DNA of 64,000 nucleotides from Apricaphanius iberus (lineage: Eukaryota; Chordata; Actinopteri; Cyprinodontiformes; Aphaniidae): positions 434,001-498,000 of the forward strand of contig JAPXFQ010002688.1 in assembly GCA_028564705.1 (NCBI GenBank). The letters run 5' to 3'. The notes beneath the pieces are model-generated. The model was not told the origin of the DNA. It did no database searches and worked only from the letters and a program-made list of their open reading frames with translations. Within the stretch, counting starts at the first letter, position 1; each line of letters begins with the position of its first letter. Positions 10,907 through 22,804 of this stretch are shown piece after piece. The translations under genes and the position numbers were made by a program.

Positions 10907-11987
10907 AGATTTATGGAACATTGAATTTTCTGGTCCGTCTTTTGTTTCTCATGGTATTTATTTTAGTAGACAATGTTTTCTGCTTACTTGGAAAATATCT
11001 TTGCTTTTGTTACCTCATGGAAGGAGAATTAAAGAAGATATGTGCCATTTTTTTGGTCAATGAGATCTTAGTTTATCATGTTTGAGCATTTCCAGAATCC
11101 CACATAATACAGCTTAGATCAAAGATACAAAGTACTGTTTTTTTTGGCTTTTTTTTTTTTGGAACATGTCATTCACTCCATAAAACCCAGCCACTTATGC
11201 GGAACTACATTCATTTAAAAGTCACAAACCAGCTAACCTTACAAGCTTTTCATTATCTCCACACAAGCTAGTTGTTTTTTGCCGTAATTGTGATCTTTCT
11301 CTGTCCTTACTTCAAGGAGATAAATGACATCAGTCTTAATTTTCTTACTGCTTCCTGCAGCAGCTGACCACCACAACTGCTGCTCTTAATCTTCCTGATC
11401 TCAACAGAGAGAAGAAATACACCCTGTGTGCTTGGTAGAACACATATTTACCTAATCTTAGACCGTGTGTTCAAGCAAATTGTTTAATGAAACAAATTAT
11501 TGCACACTTAGCAGTCTAAACAAGGTCCAGGCATGGTAATGTTCAGTGTTGTTTGCCAGCCTTTTCTTTTCATGTTATATTTTTGATTTTGGTCAATCTC
11601 TCTCCTGTGCATTAAAATATTTTTTAGCGCATAGACACACAACAAAGAGAATAATGTTTAAAAGATTTAAATCTTCGCTCAATGATTTTTTTTTCTGACA
11701 AGGAGACAGTCAGACTTTCATGTAGTCTTTTAAAGAGATGCTAGTGATTAGCTCTTCAGACTTTCTTAATGTCTTTTAAAGTTTTTCTTTAGATTTGGAC
11801 TGTCTTTTTTAAATCTTTGTGTAGTTATTGCATGTGCTGTGAAAAAAAAGTAAGGAAGAGAAGTGGGAATGAGTGAATACACAAACTCAAGCAGATTAAT
11901 CTTATTGTCATGTATTAAGGAACAAGAAAGGGAATCCAGCAAAGACTTGACACAGACAAATGAGACAGGCATCCTTCTTTAAATAAG

Positions 11988-12048
11988 CTTAATTTAATTC
12001 TGTTTATTTATATAGCACTGAATTTTAATTTTAACATTTCATCTCAAG
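11988..12048 (-). mobile_element. L2-type LINE 3' tail fragment
   Basis: The plus strand reads TTCTGTTTATTTATATAGCA, then CATTTCATCTCAAGACAAG, which is the complement of the L2-type 3' tail seen at 15460 and 43200. Only about 60 bases are recognisable. Confidence 0.5.
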
Positions 12049-12494
12049 ACAAGTGGGTACAACACTGGTCACCAACCCTGGTCCTGTGGCCCTACTTGTC
12101 CTATATATTTTGTGTTTCACTGTTGTCACACAGAAGATTTAAATAAATAGACAATTTAAACGTTTTACAGCAGAAATGTGACATTACGCTGCAAAGCCAA
12201 AGAATGGGGAATTGAACACATTTCAGACAGGTCTGGAGATCTCTGCTTTAAAAGACATACTGGTCTAGTTCCAATCCAGGTAGCGGTATATGGAATCCAA
12301 AGAGATCAAATTAAATTAAAACCGGTTAAACTTATTCAAACACTGTTCAATCATATAGAAACACTTAGATCTAAGTGCCTGTAATAGAACTCAATACTGA
12401 TTGTATTTCAGTGCAATCAAATTCTGCTGATCATTTCATGGAAGTTGTTAAGAACCTGTCTAATTAGTAAGCCATTCCCAACCGAATTGATTCA

Positions 12495-13440
12495 AGGCCA
12501 GGCAAAGCAATTTTATTTGTATAACACACTTTCAACAACGAGATAATCAAAGGGCTTTACATGATTTAGTGGCAAAGAAATAAACAAAATATATGAGAAA
12601 ATTATAAAAACCGAAAGTAGAGAAAAGCATAGAATACCAGACACAAACAAAACATATGAACTAGAAAATTAAGCATAAAAGCAGCAATTAAGAAAAGTAT
12701 AGAATACAACATTAGAGGAGTACAACATTAGAGAAACAACAAAAATGGCCATTATATTAGCGCATTACTCAAAGGAAGCTCTAAATAGATGGGTTTTTAT
12801 CCTTGATTTAAAAAAGCTTAACAATTTGTCAGCTTTACAGTTTGTTCCAGATAAGGGGAGCATAGAAACTGAACTGAAGGCTGCTTCTTCATGTTTGGTT
12901 CTGATTCTAGGGATGATTAGTAAACTAAAGTTTGAGGACATGAGTGGTATTGGGGGTCAGTATAGTGATAACAGGTCTTCAATATACTTTGGTGCTAACC
13001 CATTTAATTCCTGAACTAGTAGGAGTATTATGAAGTCTGTTCTCTGAGCTACAGGGAGCCAGTGTAAAGACTTTAGAACTGGGGTGATGTGCTCTACTTT
13101 CCTGGTTCTACTTAGGATATGAGTAGTGGTGTTCTGGAACAAGTGCAGTCTGATTGACTTTTTAGGCAGACCTGTGAGGACACTGCTGCAGTGATCGAGC
13201 AGACTAAAGATAAATGCATGGATGAGTTTTCCGAGGTCCTGTTGCAACATTAGACCTTTAATTCTAGAAATGTGCTTCAGGTGATAGAAGGCTGGCCTGG
13301 TCTGAGTCCATCTCTACAGCTAGATTTCAGGCCTGATCAGTCGTTTCCAATTGTATTACCTGAAGCTGTGTGCTGACTCTTGATCGTTCCTCTTTGGGTC
13401 CAAAAATAATTACTTCAGTTGTTGCTGTTACAGCAATCCA
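12495..13440 (-). mobile_element. L2-type LINE relic, family with TTGCCT tail
   Basis: The 3' end lies at about 12495 (plus strand GGCCAGGCAAAGCAATTTTA). A 97-codon minus-strand frame at 12957-13250 matches the C-terminal end of L2-type reverse transcriptases: it has a LDHC block, LTGLPKKSIRLHLFQN, then KVEHITPVLKSLHWLPVAQR. Upstream text to about 13440 also belongs to the element but is out of frame. The catalytic RT core is missing (5' truncation) and the remaining frame is broken. A better preserved copy of the same family lies at 61098-62345. Confidence 0.7.
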
Positions 13441-15235
13441 GAGGTGGAGGATTTCTCTCTACCTCCTTCACCAGAGGAAACAGAGGAAAGGTAGAGAGGT
13501 TCTTTGGAGGAGGCATGGCTGGCGTCAACCCTCACTGCAGAGTGAATATTAATGCCAGATTCAAATTCAGTAGTATATTTAACCTGAAGAAGGTACCACA
13601 CTGACAGTTTTAGCCAGATATTTTTTTCTATTTTTTTAACTGAGTACTAAAATACCAAAATAATGACCTAATATGTAGACAGCACTATGATAAACAAATT
13701 TTTTTACAGTTTACCAGCACAATTTTTACAGTTTATTTGATTTCGGGGTGACTTGCTCTTTGATGTATTGCATTAACACAGGCACATTCCTGGAGCTTAG
13801 GAGACTTTTCTCTCTGAATTATTCATATTTAAGCGGTTTAACGGCCAATAAAACACTTCTGTCTGAAAATAGCGAGGTACCAGTAAAACTAGTGAAAATG
13901 TACAAGGAAAAACTTTAAAACACCTTCAGAATGTGTAAAGAAATACCAAATGAGGCTATGATAAATGATTAGAAGAATCTTTGGCTGCCTGCAAGGAAAT
14001 GTGAAGAAAAGACAGTACCTGCGACCTCATCTGCGTAGTGCTGCAGAGGAAATTTAAAATTTAGTTAGTGCTTTAATTCAACCCTTTTCCTAATCTAACC
14101 AAGAAATGTAGATTTTCTATAAAAAACATAGTAGCACTGATGATTTCTGTTTTTCACACGCTTAATGAGTTGGTGTTCGTCCTCTATCCACCCGCCTGTT
14201 AACACATTGTAACCTAACTGATAAGATATGCTAGCACATCTTAGCTCAACATGCTAATTTTCCTCTGCCTTCAGCCATCTTTAGAGGTCTTTATCACTTC
14301 AGAGGTACTTAGTTGCCGCTTCAGTGATAAAAAAACTGACAAATGTCGGACTCTATCACCTCCTCGGGGGGGGGGGTGAATACAAAACAAGCCTCTCTTA
14401 ACATAAATACACACCCAGATACACACATGTACATGCCCCATGTATGCAGAGGTACTCAGACGCATGCATACTTTAACACAGCACATCCAAATGGCCTCTA
14501 TTAATGCAGATAGCTCTCCCAATTAACAGGATTCAAAGTGATGATGAATTTTTCATTCTCTGAACATTTAAGCTAATTATGGCCCAAATGAAGCAGGTTC
14601 CAGTGAATCACCGTGGCAGGGAGTGCCAATGGCAGCCAATGTCACTGTCACAGTGCCACTCCACGGCACCTCCCTAATCACTACAGCTGCTTAATATTCA
14701 GCTCCCACTGCTCGCATGTCGCCTCCATCCTTTCTGACTCACCTAACCTCTCTTTACACATTCCCCCCTCTTTCTTGCTCCTTTGTGTCTCGTAACTTTT
14801 CCTTCCTTCTAACTCTAGCCTCTACCCTCTCCCCCACATGGCTTTGTCTCTCAGTGGCTCTCACTGTAGAGCTGTTGTTTAAAATGGAAATCAACTAATT
14901 GCACTAATAGCATTTTAATGATAATTTAATGTAGGAAATAAAGCTTGTTACAAGCTAAGCAATTTTGTTGGATTTCAAGGGCAATCAATCTGTGTCCAAT
15001 ACAATCTGCTCACCTCCTTGATGGTAGGTCTAGGATGTCAACAGTGTGTTTTCGCTCATGCAAGCTAACAACATTCATGTCAGCATCTATAGGGGCAGAC
15101 AATTAGAAGAAATAAGAGGGAGAACTTCATGAGAGTATGCATTTATCCCCGAAATCAAAGTATGTCTGATCTATTTGTTTAAATACTACCATAAATCAAA
15201 TAATGTGATATTACTGGAACCATGTGCTTTTGTCA
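13440..15235. other. Unassigned; possible conserved non-coding block 14525-14700
   Basis: No gene or element is recognised. The 14525-14700 segment has balanced composition and few simple repeats (CTAATTATGGCCCAAATGAA, then GCCAATGTCACTGTCACAG), unlike its surroundings, so it may be a conserved regulatory block. That is an impression that needs alignment. A run of 13 G lies near 14366. Confidence 0.3.
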
Positions 15236-15239
15236 AATG

Positions 15240-15400
15240 TTATTTTTTTTACAGTGAAAACACTCCAGGTGGGTTTGGCTTAAAAATAAAATGATTAAAT
15301 TCTACAAAAACAACTAATGCTAACTGTTACATCCAGTGGGGGATCTGTGATACTGTGGGCCTGTTTCTTTTTAAAAGGCCCCTTTGAACTTTGTCGGAGT
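15240..15400 (+). pseudogene. Tc1/mariner transposase fragment
   Basis: Read on the plus strand, AACACTCCAGGTGGGTTTGG encodes a NTPGGFG-like block. About 70 bases downstream, AGTGGGGGATCTGTGATACT and GTGGGCCTGTTT encode SGGSVILWACF, matching the GGSVMLWGCF motif of Tc1/mariner transposases. Stops separate the two blocks and no inverted repeats are seen, so this is a dead internal fragment. Confidence 0.5.
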
Positions 15401-15454
15401 TGAAATAAATTAGATTAAAAAAATTCCCCTCACTGTATGCATGCTGCAACCCTA

Positions 15455-17250
15455 TCAAATGTTATTCAATTCAATTTTTCAATTCAGTTTATTTATATAG
15501 CGCCATTTCACAACAGATGTCATCTCAAGGCACTTTACAAAAAGAGTTATTACAATACAATGTTTAGTGTAGAAATTACAGAACCACAGAAGATTGCGTC
15601 GTGGAATTCTCAGCAATCCCTCATACTGAGCAAGCATGCAGCGACAGTGGGAAGGAAAAACTCCCTTTTAACAGGAAGAAACCTCCGGCAGAACCAGGCT
15701 CAGCACAAGCGGTTATCTGCCGCGACCGTCTGTGGCTTGGAGAATACATAACAGAGACACAGAAAGAGCAATAGAACTGATGCAGAAGTTTGTTGCAGGA
15801 CGTGGAGAATTTTCCGTCACTGCAATGCCATCTTAGTCAGGGTCGTCAAGCAGGGCTAATCCGGAGCACCTACTATAATAGAAAACAGGTTAGTGCTTGA
15901 ATTGACAGCACATCATGCAGTTGGGGAGAAGTAGGAGAGAAAGTAGGAACAGACCCTAATAATGTCCTCCAACAGCCTAGCCTAAAGCAGCATAGCTACT
16001 AACATTAACCTGTCTCCTAGCTACTAGGAGACCTGGCTACCAACACTCTGTCTGAGTCCTCCTGACCCGTGGACGGTGTAGGGCCGGTAACGGCCCCCGT
16101 CATGCCGGGGTCTTCTCGGAGTCGGGTTGTTTGAGAATGCAGCCCAAAGTGGGTGGTAAACTCCATCTAAGGCTAAATACCGGCACGAGACCGATAGTCG
16201 ACAACTATCTTAAGGAAAAATAGACAGAACTGAGAGGACAGAGTTGAAGAGGGCGAGAAACGTTTAAGAGATAAACGGGTGGGGTCCGCACAGTCTGCCC
16301 GGGGGATTCAACCCGGCAGGTAATGGGCGGCCGCACTGTGCGGGAGGATCCCCTTGAGGGACCTCTCTCCGGCGCTGGCTGGCCCCTGTGGGGCACATTT
16401 CTTCCGCGGCGGTAAGCCGCGACCGGCTCCGGATCTTTACCTGGCTTACATTAATCTATCTCTACCTAGCTACTCTACCTCTTCCTATCTCTTCCTAACT
16501 TTTGACACTCTGCCTGACTACTAACATTAACCTGTCTCTTCCTATCTACCTGCCTGACCTGACTCTAACTACCTATAAACATATCTCTAACTGTAAGCTT
16601 TGTCAAAGAGGAAAGTTTTTAGCCTAGTTTTAAAGATAGACAAATTGTCTGCTTCACGAACCAACCCTGGGAGCCGGTTCCATAGGAGGGGAGCCTGATA
16701 GCTGAAAGATCTGCCACCCATTCTACTTTTAGAAATCCTAGGAACTACCAGTAAACCTGCAGTCTGAGAGCGAAGGTCTCTGTTAGGAACATATGGAACA
16801 ATCAGGTCTCTTATGTATGATGGAGCTAGATTATTAAGGGCTTTATATGTCAGAAGGAGGATCTTGAATTCTATTCTAGATTTTACTGGGAGCCAGTGAA
16901 GAGAAGCTAAAACAGGGGAAATGTGATCTCTTCTTTTAATATTCATCAGAATCCTAGCAGCAGCATTTTGAACTAACTGTAGACTTTTAATTGTATTCTG
17001 TGGACTACCTGATAATAGACAGTTACAGTAATCCAGCCTTGAAGTAACAAATGCATGGACTAGTTTTTCAGCATTAGTCCTGGACAGGATGGTTCTAATT
17101 TTTGCAATATTCCTAAGGTGAAAAAAGGAAATCCTACAGACTTCTTTAATGTGAGTTCTAAATGACATATCTTGGTCAAAAATGACACCGAGGTTTTTTG
17201 CTTTATTGGAGACAATAAAAGCCTTTACTTTTTCATCCCCCCTTTCACAA
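15455..17250 (-). mobile_element. 5'-truncated L2-type LINE with 28S rRNA insert
   Basis: The 3' tail lies at 15455-15545: the plus strand shows TCAGTTTATTTATATAGCGC, then ATGTCATCTCAAGGCACTTT. The common 3' UTR block follows at 15640-15730, and the coding end at 16587-17255. The element stops abruptly near 17250, before the RT catalytic motif, as expected from 5' truncation during target-primed reverse transcription. Its 3' UTR is interrupted at about 16049-16432 by a piece of 28S rRNA in the opposite orientation to the LINE. The phrase CTACTAACATTAACCTGTCT occurs on both sides of that insert (near 15995 and 16518). Confidence 0.8.
16049..16432 (+). pseudogene. 28S rRNA fragment (5' part, D1-D2 region)
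   Basis: The sequence follows vertebrate 28S rRNA in order: CTGAGTCCTCCTGA, CGTGGACGGTGTAGGGCCGG, GTCTTCTCGGAGTCGGGTTG, GAATGCAGCCCAAAGTGGGT, AAACTCCATCTAAGGCTAAA, TACCGGCACGAGACCGATAG, AACGGGTGGGGTCCGC, GATTCAACCCGGCAGG, and ending CCGCGACCGGCTCCGGATC. It carries many substitutions and small deletions relative to the functional gene as I know it (for example near 16065 and 16205-16240), so it is a diverged pseudogene of about 385 bases. It lies within the 3' UTR of the L2-type LINE, in the opposite sense to that LINE. No full rRNA unit is present. Confidence 0.85.
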
Positions 17251-17255
17251 AACAC
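16587..17255 (-). CDS. L2-type LINE reverse transcriptase, C-terminal part
   Basis: This uninterrupted 222-codon frame is the C-terminal third of an L2-type non-LTR reverse transcriptase. Visible family blocks are NLGVIFDQDMSF (residues 22-33), RLDYCNCLLSG (73-83), LQLVQNAAARILM (92-104), DHISPVLASLHWLPVKSRIEFKI (111-133) and the closing APLLWNRLPG with FKTRLKTFLFDKAYS. The catalytic F/YADD core lies upstream in full-length relatives and is absent because of 5' truncation, so no active enzyme can be made. Full-length relatives are several times longer. The open frame suggests a fairly young copy. The ATG at 17255 is only the first Met after the truncation point. Confidence 0.75.
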   Translation of the reverse strand: MFCERGDEKVKAFIVSNKAKNLGVIFDQDMSFRTHIKEVCRISFFHLRNIAKIRTILSRTNAEKLVHAFVTSRLDYCNCLLSGSPQNTIKSLQLVQNAAARILMNIKRRDHISPVLASLHWLPVKSRIEFKILLLTYKALNNLAPSYIRDLIVPYVPNRDLRSQTAGLLVVPRISKSRMGGRSFSYQAPLLWNRLPGLVREADNLSIFKTRLKTFLFDKAYS

Positions 17256-17555
17256 TTCTTTGTGTCTCCATTTGGTCTGTAATACAGCAAGGTGGGTTGA
17301 CGTCAGATTGCCTGTGTTTCACCTCTGACCCACAAAAGGAGGAAGTCACAGCCCACATTAGCTGACTTGTAGAAGGGCAAGGCAGCTTTGTGTGTTGGGG
17401 GTATGAATTGATGATTATGTATGGTTTGTTTGACCAGCCATTCACATGATTGAAAATTAAACAAGACTCAAAATTCCTTTTCACCGAGAAAATAAGGTGA
17501 AATACCTTAATTTAAATACAAAGTGTTTGCTTGTCCAACGGGCATTTTCGGGCAT
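17255..17555. other. Unassigned stretch
   Basis: The short gap between the L2 LINE and the TAA-flanked MITE holds no recognisable feature. The 79-codon minus-strand frame here shows no domain. Confidence 0.35.
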
Positions 17556-17558
17556 TAA

Positions 17559-18156
17559 GGGCATTTTCACATGTTACGGGAGTCCGTGCTCGGATACCGT
17601 ATTTGGTCACAATCCACTTATTTCGTACCATGTGAACACAGACTGGACCGTGCCCGGATACGGCCAGAGAGACCTGCCTTGGAGGTCGTATCCGAGTCCA
17701 GGTACGAGCGGCCACAGATCATGTGAACACAACCTGTACTCTGGCCGTACTCAAGACAATAGACGCGCTCCACGCGGAAATGACGACACCGCTGGCCAAA
17801 ATTACAGAATCACCTCGTGACCATAAAAATACCAAAACAATGCGATTTAAGCATCCCACAGCAACCCAGCAGATTACAAAACGGCGGGTTACACTCACCC
17901 TGTAGATGGCTTCAGGTAGCAGTTGACCAGTAGACCAGTTTGTTTACATTCTAGGCTGTCGCTCGTTTTATGACGTTGGTACTTCTCACTCCCTTGTTTG
18001 TTGGAGAACTACAGACTTATTTGTACACCGCCACCTGCTGTTAAGTTGTAGTAAAACAGTGGATTCCAGTACGTGCCAAATACGTGCCATCTGAACAGAA
18101 GAAATTTGCATTTTCTCTGGCCGTATTCTGGCACGGCCACACATGTGAAAACGGCC
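17559..18156. mobile_element. TAA-flanked MITE, PIF/Harbinger-like
   Basis: The left end GGGCATTTTCACATGT and the right end, read inwards on the minus strand, GGCCGTTTTCACATGT are imperfect inverted repeats. A TAA lies on each side (17556-17558 and 18157-18159), which fits the 3-bp target duplication of PIF/Harbinger elements. The 598-bp interior is non-coding and repeats motifs such as CGGATAC and GGCCGTA in both orientations (subterminal repeats). The open frames over it are not related to any transposase I know. Confidence 0.65.
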
Positions 18157-18159
18157 TAA

Positions 18160-18826
18160 GTCACTATTACATGGCTCAGCTTGGCAAGTTAGTGACAAAT
18201 TTTTTTTTTGAAAGAAGCCCTGCCATGTAATTTGTTATATACATTTAACTATTACATAAGTCCAATTCAAAGGATGTACATTTGGTAAAACAACAACTTC
18301 TGTTAGTTTGTATGTGCCCCGCTTTGTAAACTGCATGTCTATTAAAATCAAGAGTAACATTAACAATTTTTATTTCAGTATCGTTTATAATCATGAAGTG
18401 GAAGTTCAATGCCCAGGCCCTCTGGTGCCTTTAAGTGTTCAAATAATTATTAGCTGAAGTAATCAGAACATAGTGCTGAGTGTATCAGTTGGGGTCACAA
18501 CTAGTATGATGAAGAGTGAATCTACATATCAAGCTTCCTTGCAAATTAACATAGAAAATAGTCCTAAACTTGTGTGTTACACATTTCAACATTGGTCTCG
18601 ACTCTTTGTCCTCTGCCCTCTATATAGTCATGTCTCACCAATTCCATTCAGACCTTGAAACAACAAAAGTAAATTGTATGTAAAACTCAGTTTCATAAGA
18701 AACAGAATTAGAAGGCTGCCACACAACCAGTCTTCAATCTAGTCAGCTTCACGGACATGTTTTAGCTAACGAAATCCATCCTCTGATGACCAGTACATTC
18801 TTGATCTTGGTTCTTTGACGTTTGAC

Positions 18827-18861
<35 letters not shown>

Positions 18862-21800
18862 GTATTAGTATTATTATTAGTATTATTGTATCATTTTTTT
18901 TGCCAGAGCTCAATTTTTTTTTTTTTTTTTGCAATTCCTACAGGTTGGTATTGGTCATCTTTTTTTTTTTCAGATCTTCAGGAACCAGATGTATGAAAAA
19001 TCTTCTGGTTCTCTTCCCTCAAGATCTACTTTTCTCATTCCCAAAAAAGGAGGCAATTCCCCCTGAAACTGGCTGTCATCCCATCTTACAGATACTTCTG
19101 CTTTTTTCCCATCACTGAGCTCTGTTAGGTGGAACATAATGCTACTTTACGTCCATGCACCCCAAAGTCCATCAACATCCTCAGCCTCTTTAGCATCCTC
19201 ACCTCCATCAGCATCTTAGCTTCATTGTCACAACTGCTAGAATACAGTACTCCTTCCTTTTCTGGAAGCCATTCATTTTTATTCCCATTATCATTATCAT
19301 CATCATCCTCAGTTGATTCACGCAGGTATCTTCTCCGCAACACTCTACTTATTTTTGTTTTGCTGCACTTGAGCTTTACAAAAAATATACACTAACTAAC
19401 TCATAAGCTACACAAATATGTTACTAAAACCTATAATAGAGTGCAATGCATCGGTAACTTAATATTATGCTCAAATATGTATTGGCTTTTACGTATTTTC
19501 AAGAATAAAAAACGTCAGATTAATGGTCTGAACTTTAGTTTAAATATACCCAGTGTTGCATAATGTCCAGTGGACAGTTGACTAATCATATTTAGTTCAA
19601 ATATAAAGTAATTACTGCTTTTTTTAACAACTCTGTTTATCCTTATTTGTTGATTGATATTACATTTTTTTTCCATGCATAGGTCTTCTGCTGTTAAAAC
19701 AATGCGCAGACATTTCTGAAGAAATTAGCATTTTTGTCCATTGGTTCCGACATTTTGGTTACATTACCTGACCACCAGATGGATGTATTTGGAGACGCTA
19801 CCTAGAGTCCAATGTAGAAGCTTATGACAAAGTATGCCATCAACAGCTTTACTTTAGTGGTAAAAAACCTTTTGATTATCTGTCCACTGAAATGACCACT
19901 ATGTGACAATCTTCTTATAGCCCAGGGGTCTCATTTATAAGGCTTGTTTATGTGCAAAATGATGTCTGAAAACTGTAAAACACTTGTTATGCCAAGTTTG
20001 GGAATTCATAGAAAAAAAATGTGGAACAATGTGAGCATTTACAAGCACACTAAGGTCTGTTTCACACAACAGGATTTTAAAAATTCCCACAAAAGTTTCA
20101 GATCGCACACACGGTGATGAAAAACAAAAACAAACTAAAAAACACGGATTCCTCTTTTGGTCCCTCTGTGTGTTGTGCAGCCACACAGCAATGAAGAGAC
20201 GCCACACACAAACTGATTTTACTCGCAATACATATTTACATATTTTTTGTAGTGGTGTCAACAAGTGTAGGAGGCACTATATTGCATTCAGCCTATTTCA
20301 GTAATTGACATTAGAAAATGAATTTTAATCGAGATAAATTGCTGTGATCTCTTCTGGCATTCGCATGTCATTTTTTATTTGAAGTATTCAGTTAAACTGC
20401 AGATATGAAAAATTACTAGATTGCAGTAACTAAATGTTCTTTTTTGTTTTTTATTGTGAAGAAAAAAAAATAGTTCAGAAAGTACACATGGGGTTTATAA
20501 TTGTCGTGGGTCCTGTAACTTCCCTTTTGTCATGATTGATTTCTTACAGTGCTACTTTAGGATATTTCCCCTTTTCATCATAAAGTCTGATTTGGTAGTT
20601 ATCCCTGCCATTTTTCTTGTTTTTTATTGTCTTAGCTTATATTCGATTCTCTTTGAGAAATTAACATACCTGAGTTGTTTCATGTATGCTTATCTGAGTA
20701 AGTCATTGTTCTCTCAAAAGATTAGATGTCCCTCATAATCCCTTATAATCAAAGATGAACAGATCCTTTTGCATTTGTATTCCTCTGTACAATTGTTATC
20801 AATCTTACCCCCCTCAGACTAAACAAATTAAAAATGATGAGGATCTTTAACTAGAAAGAGAAAGACGGAAAGTGCCCTGAGAAAGAAAAACTATTTAATT
20901 TGTCTTTTTTTGTTCTCACAGTGGTCATTTAGTAGGGCTCTTTATTTAAATGGTAATGTTAAGACGACTAAACAGCAGGTTGGGGCTGATCTTCAGAAAT
21001 GCTCTGGGAGTTTATCTGAGTCCCTCTATCAAAGAGAGCCATGCAGGGTATGGATTTGATTGAGCAACAGGATACATTTTCAGTGTTGGACCATTATAAA
21101 TTGGGTGTGAGAGATTACCTCATTCCTAGCAAACCAAAGCAAAACACTTCCAAATGCACTTTCCATATCAAATGCCCATGGACTGTGTGGAGACACAAAC
21201 AGGTTCACAGATATACTTAATCATACCTTGCGATACCCAGACTGTGGGCAATTGTAGAAATCATGTATAACAGCAATTCATGATTACTTTGATGTTTTCA
21301 AACATATTTTCAGAGTAAAAATTCTGAGAATTTATTTGGGAATCATTTGATAAGATGTGCTGGCAACAGAGTTATTTAGTTTTCACCCTTGTTTTAACTT
21401 CATCAGTATGGCTGTTTACTGAGCATTCAAAGGTAAACTTTCTTCGTGTTTATTTTATCCGTATTTATATTGTCTGGTTTAGTGGGGATTCTTGCATGAA
21501 GGAGAGTCCCCTCTTTGGGTAAAAAAAAAAAGTTCCAACATGTCCTTTCAATGTTAACTGTGGGCTGATAATGTCTTCTTGCCTTAGATGCTCTTTCTCC
21601 ATGACTGAGCAGCTTTTATAACACAATTCTTACAGCTGTTCCCAAAATTGCTCTAAACTTGGAATTTACTTTGACTAGGTTCACAGCACATCAGCTTTAC
21701 TGCTGTGTTTTCCAGTAATCTATGTTGAATATAGTCCTTTCTGTAATTTGCTTCACATCCACAGATTTGTTCCTCGTTTTTAAAGCTCTCCAACTTTGCT

Positions 21801-22710
21801 GGTTGGACAAAGATAAAGGGAATAAGAAAGGTTTCCTTGAGTTTTAACCCATGTGGACTTTTGTTACATCCACAAAATCACAGCTGCTAATGAGCCACGA
21901 CCAATATTTAAAGTTATTGGCTAAACACCAAATGTTATTTTGTTTATCCAATAAAAATGTCTCTTTTCTAAACAAGTTATGGATACGGTCTCCGAGCTTG
22001 AGGGATTTTGCTGCTATTTTAGACTTTTTGTGTCAATTATGTTTGTGGGGAATTTAGTTTGATTAAAATAAATTTTTTTTATGAGTAGTGTGTGGGAGAG
22101 ACATAAACATGCTGTCTAGGTTGACAATGGGTAAAAATCCCAATGTGTTTAATGTATAGTCTGGTTTTATGTTGTATTTTATAGATTGTATGGATGTCCA
22201 TTCTGCACCACTGCACAAAAGATGTACCCATGGGTATTACTAAATAAACCTAACCTAACAATGTACATCCTGACATCTTAACTGTAAATAGTAGTAAAAT
22301 TACATATTAATTATCAGTTTAAAAAAATCTGTATATAGTACTTCTGTCCAGAAATACTGAAAAACACTTGCTAACAACCGGTTTTAAACAGTTTTCAAAA
22401 GTTTTCATTTGTGATTTTAAAGCCCTCTTCAAAGCAGATATTACCTCTCGTTGCTCACCTTATATTTATATTTTTTTAGACTGAGAAAGTCAACTCAAAT
22501 AAAAAAGCCACACATTATCATAACTAAATGGTTGGAGCTGTAAAGTTTGGTTCCTACCTCAAAACCTAGCTCTAACTCAGAAATTTGATATCTAAATGTC
22601 CCAAATGCTTCATACGTTTCAAAAAGTATAAATCATAAAGCTGCTAATTATAGTAAAAACAAAATGTGGCCTCCTATCTGCTTTTAAAAAATACCAAGCC
22701 AAGTTATTTT
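18160..22710. other. Long stretch with no recognised gene
   Basis: I see simple repeats (an ATT-type array at 18829-18896, poly-T near 18914-18933), a segment at about 19921-19945 whose CAGGGGTCTCATTTATAAG resembles the end of a teleost MITE, and a plus-strand tail-like end near 22200-22260 (AATAAACCTAACCTAACA) that may be a LINE 3' end. No exon is supported. The remainder is AT-rich and unassigned. Confidence 0.35.
18829..18896. repeat. ATT trinucleotide microsatellite
   Basis: An imperfect array of about 20 ATT units with some AGT variants. It creates Ile-rich open frames on both strands, which are not genes. Confidence 0.85.
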
Positions 22711-22714
22711 TTTT

Positions 22715-22800
22715 GATAGCCCAAATTCTCCACAAATGTCTCAAGGCACTTTCCAAAGGAAAAAAGTGAATATACATACAGATAAATTTAAAGACAATTA
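22715..22800 (-). mobile_element. LINE 3' tail fragment
   Basis: The plus strand reads ATAGCCCAAATTCTCCACAA, then TGTCTCAAGGCACTTTCCAA, the complement of an L2-type 3' tail. Only about 85 bases are present before the RLE-type LINE relic begins at 22805. Confidence 0.45.
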
Positions 22801-22804
22801 CAAG

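Larger units (their letters stand above)
10040..11985. other. Unassigned stretch with two simple repeats
   Basis: Apart from the GGGCT array and the TA array listed separately, I recognise no gene or element. Several overlapping frames between 10224 and 10682 on both strands lack any recognisable domain and probably reflect the locally higher GC content. Confidence 0.35.

Noticed and set aside
14271..14522. 83-codon minus-strand open frame
   Set aside because: It covers a G-run and CA-rich sequence and has no recognisable domain.
16049..16432. Functional rRNA gene
   Set aside because: Only about 385 bases of the 5' part of 28S rRNA are present, with many substitutions and deletions, inside a LINE.
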